This document shows, in pieces, positions 6,811 through 12,183 of a DNA stretch of 12,383 nt; position 1 is the stretch's first letter, and each line of letters starts with the position of its first letter. Position numbers and translations under genes: made by a program. The DNA lies in contig CABIWB010000011.1 in NCBI GenBank assembly GCA_902362275.1, positions 80,017-92,399 on the forward strand, written 5' to 3'. Below the pieces are notes generated by a model. That model had not been told where the DNA came from and did no database searches. It was given only the letters and a program-made list of their open reading frames with translations. This DNA comes from Coriobacteriaceae bacterium. Its GTDB lineage: Bacteria; Actinomycetota; Coriobacteriia; Coriobacteriales; Coriobacteriaceae.

Positions 6811-7007
6811 GCGGGGCGGGCGCGCTCACGGCTTCCTTGCTCGCGTATTTCCCGTTCGTTTCGCGCCCGTTGCCGCGCCGTTTCCAAGATTGCGGCACCG
6901 TTTCCATTCGACAACGCAGCGTTTAACAACGCCGTATCTGGTCTACACCAGTTGCCCCTCGGCCGCATTATGGGCGCCGACAACGTTCATGCGACCAAGG
7001 GGGACGA
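6811..7007 (+). promoter_or_regulatory. Intergenic leader of the ammonium transporter gene
   Basis: 197 nt without a gene. A weak promoter candidate is TCTACA (6942-6947) with 18-nt spacing to CATTAT (6966-6971), each 4/6 to consensus. A short palindrome CTGGT-ctac-ACCAG (6938-6951) overlaps the -35. The 14-nt string GACAACGTTCATGC (6979-6992) recurs with one change at 7025-7038 inside the coding region. Ribosome site AAGGGGG ends just before the ATG at 7008. No clear terminator for the upstream gene is seen. Confidence 0.3.
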
Positions 7008-8285
7008 ATGTACGATACGGGATCGACAACGTTTATGCTCATCTGCACCATGCTCGTGTTTTTAATGACACCGGGCCTGGCGTTTTTCTATGGCGGCCTG
7101 TCCAGGCGCAAAAATGTCATCAACACCATGCTTATGTGCTTTGGCGCCATTGGCCTGGTTGGTGTGCTGTGGATTGTTGCCGGCTGGTCGCTGGCCTACG
7201 GCGGCGACGGTTCCAGCCCGTTTATTGGAGGCCTTGACCAGCTGCTGTGCCTGCCGGTACTCAACCAGGTGCTGCAGGCGGCCGAGGGCACCGCGTCGGA
7301 CGGCGCCGTCTACCCGGAGATTATCAACATCGCCTTCCAGATGGCGTTTGCCATGATCACTGCTGCTATCGTCACGGGCAGCCTGGCCGGCCGCGTTAAG
7401 TTTGGTGCCATGACGGCCTTCCTGGGCATTTGGCTGCTTGTGGTCTATGCGCCGCTCGCCCACATGGTTTGGGGCGGCGAGGGTTCCTTTATCGGCGACA
7501 TCATCGGCGCGCTCGACTTTGCCGGCGGCGACGTGGTGCACATTTCGTCCGGTCTTACCGGCCTGATCCTCTGCTTAATGCTCGGCCGTCGTCGCGGTTT
7601 TGGCATGGTGAGCTATCGTCCGCATAACGTGCCGTTTGTAGCACTGGGCGCCGGCCTGCTTTGGTTTGGCTGGTTTGGATTTAACGGCGGCAGCGAGTTT
7701 AAGGCCGACGCCGTGGCGGCGCTCGCCATCCTCAACACCGTGACGGCCAGCGCGGCGGGCATGGTCTCGTGGCTTGCCGTCGAGCGCGTGCACACCGGTC
7801 GTCCCACGCTGGTGGGCGCCAGCACCGGTCTGGTTGCGGGCCTTGTGGTGGTCACGCCGGGCGCGGGCTTTGTCGAGCCGTGGGCGGCGCTGGTCATGGG
7901 CCTGATCGTCTCTCCCGTCTGTTACCTGGCCATCAGCCATCTCAAGACCAGGTTCGGCTACGACGATGCGCTCGACGCGTTTGGCTGCCATGGTATCGGC
8001 GGCATCTTGGGCGGCGTGCTCACGGGTCTGTTCTGCGTGCCGGAGCTTTCGTGGACCGGTAAGGGCGGCCTGTTCTACACGGGTGACATGTCGCTGCTCA
8101 TCTCGCAAATCCTGGGCATTGTGGTGACGGTCGCTATTGTGCTGGTGCTCGACTTGGTGATTGCCGCGGTGGTCAAGGCGCTGTTCCGCGGCAGCCTGCG
8201 CGTGGACGAGGCCGACGAGGCGCTGGGCTTGGATGCAAGTCAGCACGGCGAGAGCGCCTATCCTTCTTTCTCCGGACTCGATTAG
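7008..8285 (+). CDS. amt: Ammonium transporter, Amt family
   Basis: 425 aa polytopic membrane protein, normal Amt length, conducting ammonium/ammonia across the cytoplasmic membrane. Signature stretches: FLMTPGLAFFYGGLSRRKNV (18-37), HMVWGGEGSFIG (152-163, with the conserved Trp), DFAGGDVVHISSG (170-182) and DAFGCHGIGGILGG (323-336). The twin pore histidines correspond to H178 and H328, and the substrate-site aspartate to D170. Roughly eleven hydrophobic segments are visible. The N-terminus begins directly with the first membrane helix and no signal peptide, as in Gram-positive members. The C-terminal tail (from about 393) is hydrophilic and acidic and would face PII in the cytoplasm. The start ATG 7008 has AAGGGGG 4-10 nt upstream. 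Followed at 212 nt by a PII gene, the classic amt-glnK pairing. The stop codon lies inside the left arm of a long hairpin (8284-8388). Confidence 0.97.
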   Translation: MYDTGSTTFMLICTMLVFLMTPGLAFFYGGLSRRKNVINTMLMCFGAIGLVGVLWIVAGWSLAYGGDGSSPFIGGLDQLLCLPVLNQVLQAAEGTASDGAVYPEIINIAFQMAFAMITAAIVTGSLAGRVKFGAMTAFLGIWLLVVYAPLAHMVWGGEGSFIGDIIGALDFAGGDVVHISSGLTGLILCLMLGRRRGFGMVSYRPHNVPFVALGAGLLWFGWFGFNGGSEFKADAVAALAILNTVTASAAGMVSWLAVERVHTGRPTLVGASTGLVAGLVVVTPGAGFVEPWAALVMGLIVSPVCYLAISHLKTRFGYDDALDAFGCHGIGGILGGVLTGLFCVPELSWTGKGGLFYTGDMSLLISQILGIVVTVAIVLVLDLVIAAVVKALFRGSLRVDEADEALGLDASQHGESAYPSFSGLD

Positions 8286-8388
8286 CAGCTTCCCCAAGCA
8301 CCGCACCTTGCCGTTCGATCGTCGCTCACGTACTTAAGTACGCTTCGCTCCTCTTTCACGGCAATCTGCGGCACTTGGGAAACCTGCT
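8284..8388. repeat. 105-nt imperfect inverted repeat between amt and PII gene
   Basis: Outer arms 8284-8313 and 8359-8388 pair over about 30 positions with six mismatches (AGCAG-TT-CCCAAG--CCGCA--TTGCCG). In the middle is a perfect 14-bp palindrome CGTACTTAAGTACG (8329-8342). The amt stop codon TAG (8283-8285) is at the base of the left arm. The right-arm sequence TGCGGCACTTGGGAAACC recurs with few changes at 8429-8446. There is no U-tract, so rather than a simple terminator this may be an attenuating or message-stabilising hairpin, or a small dispersed element that inserted here. Confidence 0.7.
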
Positions 8389-8497
8389 AAGACCAGTCAG
8401 TTGAACTTATTGATCTCTGAGGTTGGTTTGCGGCACCTGGAAAACCCGTGCCATGTGAAGGACAATTCATTTCTTTTATTGAAGAGAGGAATTCACT

Positions 8498-8836
8498 ATG
8501 AAGATAATTACGGCTATCGTGCGCCAGGAGAAGCTTGAGGTTCTCAAAGACGCACTGTTTGCTGCCGATGTTCGCGGTATGACTATCAACCAGGTTCAGG
8601 GCTGCGGCGCACAGCATGGCTGGAAGGAATACGTGCGCGGCAACGAGTTGCTTGTCAACACGATCCCTAAGGTGCAGTTCACCCTTATCTGCGCCGATGA
8701 GCACGTCGACGGCATTGTCGACATCATCTGCAATGCCGCCCGCACCGGTGCCGTTGGAGACGGCAAGATTTGGGTCGAGCCGGTCGAAGAAGTCATCCGT
8801 ATTCGCACCGGCGAACACGGCCCCGCCGCGGTGTAG
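8498..8836 (+). CDS. glnK: PII nitrogen regulatory protein (GlnB/GlnK family) without Tyr51
   Basis: 112 aa, exactly the size of PII trimer subunits, which sense ATP/ADP and 2-oxoglutarate and gate Amt channels through the T-loop. Seen: N-terminal strand MKIITAIVRQEKLEVLKDAL, the T-loop region around GCGAQHGWKEYVRGNE (35-50) ending IPKVQ with the conserved K58, and the B-loop TGAVGDGKIWV (nucleotide site). The T-loop keeps Q39, G41, E44, R47, G48 and E50, but position 51, the uridylylated tyrosine in proteobacteria, is Leu, and position 46 is Val; Y45 is the only nearby tyrosine. Ser49 is Asn. Control by Tyr51 or Ser49 modification is thus not possible. ATG 8498 has AGAGGA (8485-8490) 7 nt upstream. 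Neighbour of amt, so it most likely regulates that channel. No promoter was recognised in the gap. Confidence 0.95.
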   Translation: MKIITAIVRQEKLEVLKDALFAADVRGMTINQVQGCGAQHGWKEYVRGNELLVNTIPKVQFTLICADEHVDGIVDIICNAARTGAVGDGKIWVEPVEEVIRIRTGEHGPAAV

Positions 8837-8838
8837 GA

Positions 8839-8868
8839 TCGACCACCTGTCATCCGCAACGTTAAAAT
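8839..8868 (+). promoter_or_regulatory. Putative promoter of the tetR gene
   Basis: TCGACC (8839-8844, 4/6) and TAAAAT (8863-8868, 5/6) are 18 nt apart, immediately after the PII stop codon. The predicted transcription start falls near 8875. The -10 lies in the loop of the 11-bp inverted repeat 8851-8902. Confidence 0.5.
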
Positions 8869-8902
8869 GCTGCAATGAGGCACAAGACTTGCGTTGCGGA
8901 TG
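8851..8902. promoter_or_regulatory. 11-bp inverted repeat spanning the tetR promoter and ribosome site
   Basis: CATCCGCAACG (8851-8861) and CGTTGCGGATG (8892-8902) are perfect inverted copies with a 30-nt loop. The left arm lies between -35 and -10; the right arm carries GGATGGA, the likely ribosome site for the ATG at 8911. It may be an operator, or a hairpin that hides the ribosome site on transcripts reading in from the PII gene. Confidence 0.55.
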
Positions 8903-8910
8903 GACGGATT

Positions 8911-9573
8911 ATGGGTCGTAATAAATATCCCGAGGAGACGGTCGCGAAGATTCTCGACGCGGCGCTGGAGCTATTCTGCGCACAGGGTTATGAGGGGACG
9001 AGCATTCAAGATATCGTCGACCGCCTCGATGGCATGACCAAGGGTGCTATCTATCATCACTTTAAGAGCAAAGAAGAGATTTTCAACGCCGCATTTGATC
9101 GGGCAATGGCTCCGATTGTTGAGCGCCGCCGCGCGACACTCGGTGCTGGCAATATGACGGGAGCCCAAAAGCTCAAACGACTTTATGCGCCCGAGTCCGT
9201 CGTTCCGCAAATCGATCTATGGGCTCGCATGCATCCTGCGGCAGATCCGGTAAAAAGCTCGCGGCTGCTGGCGATGCAGTACCAAGGTTCGTTTGACGAG
9301 TCGGCCGATGGCTATCTCCTGCCAGTGATCGAGGAGGGCATCGCCGACGGCTCCATTGCGTGTGCATGCCCACGCGAAGCGGCGGAGGCGGTATCGTTGT
9401 TGGCGAATCTTTGGCTGTTGCCGCTGTTCCGTCCGCTTGAGAACAAGGGTCGAATGCTCGCTCGCGCGCAATGTTTGGCGCAGATGGCGGCCGCGGTGGG
9501 GCTCGATTTGGGTAATGAAGTGCTCCAGACAACGGCTCAGATATGGGACGTATGGAACCGTGCTGGGTGGTAA
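8911..9573 (+). CDS. TetR/AcrR-family transcriptional regulator
   Basis: 220 aa from ATG 8911. The N-terminal DNA-binding domain is textbook TetR: EETVAKILDAALELFCAQGY then TSIQDIVDRLDGMTKGAIYHHFKSKEEIF (residues 30-58), with the recognition helix ending in AIYHHFKSK. Residues from about 60 on form the helical ligand/dimer domain, which names no ligand. Start choice: MGRNKYPEE is the usual TetR opening, with GGATGGA 6-12 nt upstream. An in-frame ATG at 8875 would add 12 residues and has no ribosome site, but coincides with the predicted transcription start, so a leaderless form is conceivable. Directly followed by an MFS exporter gene and two matching palindromes, so it is the likely repressor of that exporter, as in many TetR-efflux pairs. 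The ligand is unknown. Confidence 0.93.
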   Translation: MGRNKYPEETVAKILDAALELFCAQGYEGTSIQDIVDRLDGMTKGAIYHHFKSKEEIFNAAFDRAMAPIVERRRATLGAGNMTGAQKLKRLYAPESVVPQIDLWARMHPAADPVKSSRLLAMQYQGSFDESADGYLLPVIEEGIADGSIACACPREAAEAVSLLANLWLLPLFRPLENKGRMLARAQCLAQMAAAVGLDLGNEVLQTTAQIWDVWNRAGW

Positions 9574-9574
9574 T

Positions 9575-9595
9575 ATAGATACTGACGGTATGTAA
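9575..9595. promoter_or_regulatory. Operator copy 1 (tetR-MFS intergenic)
   Basis: Imperfect palindrome containing ATACTGACGGTATGTA, beginning just after the tetR stop. It matches operator copy 2 (9640-9660) at 17 of 21 positions, sharing the core TACT-NNN-GGTATGTA. Its centre is 65 bp (about six helical turns) from that of copy 2, which would suit two dimers on one face of the DNA. Confidence 0.6.
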
Positions 9596-9604
9596 TTGAT
9601 TTAT

Positions 9605-9628
9605 AAGGGTAGCCACGGCTGCCCTTTT
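9605..9628 (+). terminator. Rho-independent terminator of tetR
   Basis: AAGGGTAGC / GCTGCCCTT (9605-9613 and 9618-9626; one T-G pair) with a CACG loop, followed by TT and partly A/T-flanked. It stands between the two operator copies, so the exporter gene probably needs its own promoter near 9629-9660. Confidence 0.65.
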
Positions 9629-9639
9629 CAAGTCATTAA

Positions 9640-9660
9640 ATACATACTAATGGTATGTAT
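9640..9660. promoter_or_regulatory. Operator copy 2, 21-bp palindrome upstream of the MFS gene
   Basis: Arms ATACATAC and GTATGTAT flank a 5-nt centre TAATG; a 21-nt near-perfect palindrome typical of TetR-family sites. It ends immediately before the MFS ribosome site AGGGGG (9661-9666), so bound repressor would block initiation or early elongation. The -10 of the exporter probably overlaps it, but no single hexamer pair stands out. Confidence 0.75.
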
Positions 9661-9673
9661 AGGGGGCAGGCTT

Positions 9674-10936
9674 ATGGCTGGAATGCGGAGGAGTAGCGTC
9701 TCGTTGACGCAAAAAACAGTGCAATCTATCAGGCTTTTCGGTCTTCTTGTTGCACAGCTGTGCGCGTATTCGATGTTGTCGGCACTGTGCTTTGCGTGCC
9801 CGCTTTACTTGTTCGACTGCAGCGGCTCATCAACGTTATATGGTGCCGTCGCGGCGATAGCGTTCGTGCCGGGCGTGCTTGCGACTCCGGCTGGCGGAAT
9901 CTTGGCGGATCGCGGAAGTCATCGCGGGGCCCTTGTGGTGCTCGGCATTGTTCTGATGGCTGCATCACTGTTGTTTATCCCCATGAAGCGTTCGCTGCCT
10001 CTTGCCGTTGTCGTGGTAGCAATGCTTTGCGTCCAATATGGCATCCAATCGCTGCTGAAACCGATGCTTCAAATTGAGACGGTGCGCATGACGGGCCCAG
10101 AAAAGGTTGAGCGTGCCACTGCGTTGGTCTCGCAGATAACCATGGCGAGCAATATCTTGGGGCCTGTAGTCGGGACGGCAGTCTATGGGTGCTTTGGTAT
10201 CGATGCTCTATGCGAAACCGCGGCGTTGACGTTTGCGATGTCAGCCCTACTGTTCGGGGGCGCACTCAAGCAAAATGCCTCATCTGGAATGACAGGGGAC
10301 AGTACGACTTGCTCGACATGCCGAAGCGATTTTCGGGAGTCGATTCGGTACCTGTTTCAAAACGCATCATTGCTCGTTGTGTTTTTGCTTGCGGCTATTT
10401 TGAACCTTGCGTTAGTTGGGTTAACGATTGGTGCTCCCGTTATTGTTGCAAAGCATCTCGGAATGCAATCATCCTTTGTTGGGATTATTGAGGTGGCTAT
10501 GGGCTTAGGTGGTCTTGTCGGCAGTGGTTTGGTCGGTATTTGGCCGCATCGTTTTTCCTTCAAGGGCATATGTCGATATGTTGCGATGATTTGTTTTGGA
10601 GTCGTACCGATTATTGTCACGCTACTGAGCGGTCCTGATGAATTAGCGTTTGCCGCGCTTGCGGCCGGCTCGGCATGGGTCATGGCGTGGGCAAGCATTG
10701 CATCGGTCGAAATTGTTTCATTTGTTCAGCGGTCAGCGCCAAAGGAACTCTGCGGAAAAGTGCTGGCACTCGTTTATATGATGCTTTCCTGTGCAACGCC
10801 TATTGGCCAATTGGTTTACGGGCTCGCATATGATCGATGGACACCGGCGATTGTATTCGCAGGCATGTTTGCGGTGCTGACGTTGACGACGGCGCTGTTT
10901 TATCGGCTGAAAAGTCGCTTATGGCGAATGTCTTAA
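9674..10936 (+). CDS. MFS transporter, putative drug/metabolite exporter
   Basis: 420 aa membrane protein of the major facilitator superfamily. ATG 9674 is preferred because AGGGGG (9661-9666) lies 7 nt upstream; the frame is open to 9596 but that would run through the operator. Motif A between helices 2 and 3 is clear: GGILADRGSHRG (74-85). About twelve hydrophobic segments are visible, with a hydrophilic central loop around residues 223-243 (KQNASSGMTGDSTTCSTCRS). It resembles MFS_3/TetV-like exporters rather than sugar porters. It would use the proton gradient to expel a small molecule, probably an inducer of the adjacent TetR. The gene is lower in GC than its surroundings: 28 of 60 bases at 10381-10440 versus 38 of 60 in amt at 7381-7440, suggesting acquisition. 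Substrate unknown. Confidence 0.9.
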   Translation: MAGMRRSSVSLTQKTVQSIRLFGLLVAQLCAYSMLSALCFACPLYLFDCSGSSTLYGAVAAIAFVPGVLATPAGGILADRGSHRGALVVLGIVLMAASLLFIPMKRSLPLAVVVVAMLCVQYGIQSLLKPMLQIETVRMTGPEKVERATALVSQITMASNILGPVVGTAVYGCFGIDALCETAALTFAMSALLFGGALKQNASSGMTGDSTTCSTCRSDFRESIRYLFQNASLLVVFLLAAILNLALVGLTIGAPVIVAKHLGMQSSFVGIIEVAMGLGGLVGSGLVGIWPHRFSFKGICRYVAMICFGVVPIIVTLLSGPDELAFAALAAGSAWVMAWASIASVEIVSFVQRSAPKELCGKVLALVYMMLSCATPIGQLVYGLAYDRWTPAIVFAGMFAVLTLTTALFYRLKSRLWRMS

Positions 10937-10995
10937 GGCACTGGGGCACCGTGAATTTGTGGAGGCAGTGGCGCGTCGCGCCGTGACGGCATTGT

Positions 10996-11023
10996 TTGGG
11001 CATGCCTCTCCTTCGTCTACAAT
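10996..11023 (+). promoter_or_regulatory. Putative promoter of the HAD phosphatase gene
   Basis: -10 TACAAT (11018-11023, 5/6 to consensus) with a poor -35 TTGGGC (10996-11001) at 16-nt spacing. The predicted start near 11030 lies at the loop/right-arm border of the inverted repeat 10997-11052, so the transcript would start AGACGAAGG and contain only the right arm. Confidence 0.45.
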
Positions 11024-11052
11024 ATCGTGCAGACGAAGGAGAGGCATGCCCA
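10997..11052. promoter_or_regulatory. Perfect 22-bp inverted repeat covering promoter -10, ribosome site and start codon
   Basis: Left arm 10997-11018 (TGGGCATGCC...TTCGTCT) and right arm 11031-11052 (AGACGAAGG...ATGCCCA) match over 22 of 22 positions, with a 12-nt loop ACAATATCGTGC. The right arm contains AAGGAGAGG (11036-11044) and the first possible ATG. No U-tract follows, so it is not a normal terminator. It may be an operator or an insulating hairpin against read-through translation from the MFS transcript. Confidence 0.85.
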
Positions 11053-11909
11053 TGATCAAGATGTTCGCGAGTGATTTAGACGGAACGCTGCTGAACGCCC
11101 TGCACGAAGCGGATGGGACCATCCGCCGTGCCATTCGCGAGCTGACCGAGGCTGGCCTGCATGTGGTTCCCGCGACCGGGCGCTCGACGCTGCCGGTCGG
11201 CGAGCATGGCTTTACGGGCCTGGCGCTTGACGCCTGCTGCTCTAACGGCTCCATCGTGCGCGACAGTCATGGCGAGGTGCTCAAGACCTGGACCATCGAT
11301 CCGCAGATCACCGAGGAGCTGCTCAAGGAGTTCCCGGACATTTGCTTTGATTGCTCCACGCCCGATGGCATGTTCTCGAGCGGCTCGTTCGAGATGCATC
11401 AGGCGGGCTTTAAAAAGGACAGTCCTATCAAGCGCATCGTGATGCGCGGCATGCGTGCACGTGGCGGGTACCACGAGGAACAGTATTTCGACCAGTCGAT
11501 CGGTGACATTCTGCGCCACGATGTGTGCAAGATCAACTGCCGTGTGATCTCGCCCGAGCTGGAGCGCGACCTTAAGGCGTATTTGGCCGAGCGCTCGGAC
11601 CGCGTGGTCAACGCGCCGTTTGACCCGGTGATGTTTGAGATCACGGATGTGGCATGCAACAAGGGCGAGAGCGTGGCCTGGCTGGCGGGCTACTACGGCA
11701 TTGCCGAGGACGAGGTCGCGGTCTACGGCGACGGCGGCAACGACATTGCCATGCTCAAACGCTTCCGCCACAGCTACGCGACCAAAAACGCAAGCGAGGC
11801 AGCCAAGGACGCCGCGAGCGCAACTATCGGCAGTTGCATGGTTCACGCCGTTCCCAAACACATGCTTGCCACCATGCACAAGCAGAATTCCTGCACCGTA
11901 ATCGAATAA
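11052..11909 (+). CDS. Cof-type HAD-IIB family phosphatase
   Basis: 285 aa soluble hydrolase from ATG 11052 (or 287 aa from ATG 11046; AAGGAG at 11036-11041 is 10 or 4 nt away; the longer spacing is favoured, not certain). HAD motifs in order: motif I DLDGTLL with nucleophile D8 and acid/base D10; motif II in ATGRS (41-45); motif III K204 (CNKGESV); motif IV GDGGNDIAML (226-235). The insertion between motifs II and III is the type IIB cap, giving the Cof subclass that dephosphorylates sugar phosphates, FMN, pyridoxal phosphate or similar small molecules. Substrate cannot be read from sequence. Monocistronic: an inverted repeat at its start and a terminator right after its stop codon. Base composition returns to the GC-rich norm compared with the MFS gene before it. 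Confidence 0.93.
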   Translation: MIKMFASDLDGTLLNALHEADGTIRRAIRELTEAGLHVVPATGRSTLPVGEHGFTGLALDACCSNGSIVRDSHGEVLKTWTIDPQITEELLKEFPDICFDCSTPDGMFSSGSFEMHQAGFKKDSPIKRIVMRGMRARGGYHEEQYFDQSIGDILRHDVCKINCRVISPELERDLKAYLAERSDRVVNAPFDPVMFEITDVACNKGESVAWLAGYYGIAEDEVAVYGDGGNDIAMLKRFRHSYATKNASEAAKDAASATIGSCMVHAVPKHMLATMHKQNSCTVIE

Positions 11910-11938
11910 TGTGACAAAGGGACAGCCCCTTTGTCACA
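11910..11938 (+). terminator. Hairpin after the HAD gene (AAAGGGACAG-type repeat)
   Basis: Perfect 12-bp stem TGTGACAAAGGG (11910-11921) / CCCTTTGTCACA (11927-11938) with loop ACAGC, starting at the base after the TAA stop. No U-run follows, so termination would rest on the stem alone or it may protect the 3' end. It shares its core with the hairpin at 2883-2908. Confidence 0.6.
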
Positions 11939-11971
11939 GGTGACGCTGGTCTCTTGAAATACGAACAAACA

Positions 11972-12001
11972 TTCGCATATCTAGCTGCGCTTTGATAGAA
12001 T
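11972..12001 (+). promoter_or_regulatory. Putative promoter of the small peptide gene
   Basis: TTCGCA (11972-11977, 4/6) and TAGAAT (11996-12001, 5/6) with 18-nt spacing. Predicted start near 12008 gives a leader of about 58 nt that includes the whole hairpin at 12031-12065. Confidence 0.5.
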
Positions 12002-12030
12002 TGATACTGTTGGCGGCAGTTCCATGTGCC

Positions 12031-12065
12031 GGGCAACGCCCTCCATCTGATGGGAGGTGATGCCC
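12031..12065 (+). promoter_or_regulatory. Leader hairpin burying the Shine-Dalgarno of the small gene
   Basis: Inner stem CCTCCAT (12040-12046) pairs with ATGGGAGG (12050-12057, one bulged G) around CTG; outer stem GGGCA (12031-12035) pairs with TGCCC (12061-12065). The ribosome site GGGAGGT (12052-12058) is thus almost wholly base-paired, and the hairpin ends at the base before the ATG. Confidence 0.75.
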
Positions 12066-12182
12066 ATGACCGATCTGATTGATTTTGTGAGACTTCTGAC
12101 CGCTTTGGTCTCGTTCTTCACAGCGCTCGTCGGGCTTTCCGAGGCACTCAAGCAACGTTCGAAGCAACGTAAGACGATATGA
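12066..12182 (+). CDS. 38-aa hydrophobic/basic peptide, candidate type I toxin
   Basis: A small gene with a good ribosome site: GGGAGGT (12052-12058) 7 nt before ATG 12066; an in-frame ATG at 12060 is too close to it. The peptide starts MTDLIDFVRLL, has a hydrophobic stretch of about 17 residues (LLTALVSFFTALVGLSE, near 10-26) that could span or line the membrane, and ends in a strongly basic tail (LKQRSKQRKTI). This layout, short acidic start, one hydrophobic helix and a charged tail, is that of holin-like and type I toxin peptides (Fst, TxpA/BsrG, Hol_Tox types), though I see no direct sequence match to any of them. The ribosome site is sequestered by the leader hairpin 12031-12065, also typical of such toxins. 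The tail is coded by a short direct repeat (AGCAACGT twice, 12151-12170). An antisense partner could not be located. Translation is likely, toxicity is inferred. Confidence 0.6.
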   Translation: MTDLIDFVRLLTALVSFFTALVGLSEALKQRSKQRKTI

Positions 12183-12183
12183 G

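Noticed and set aside
6934..6946. NtcA-like GTA-N-TAC site before amt
   Set aside because: The spacing is 7 rather than 8, the palindrome is poor, and NtcA is a cyanobacterial regulator.
7575..8306. Minus-strand open frame of 243 codons opposite amt
   Set aside because: Shadow of the amt coding frame; the product is His/Arg/Gln-rich without any recognisable fold.
9596..9673. Upstream ATG for the MFS gene
   Set aside because: Would translate through the tetR terminator and the operator; AGGGGG supports ATG 9674.
10959..11045. Upstream start for the HAD gene
   Set aside because: It would extend the protein through the left arm of the inverted repeat with no ribosome site; HAD proteins start just before the DxDGT motif.
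11076..11879. Minus-strand open frame of 267 codons opposite the HAD gene
   Set aside because: Shadow of a gene with all four HAD motifs; no ribosome site or promoter of its own.
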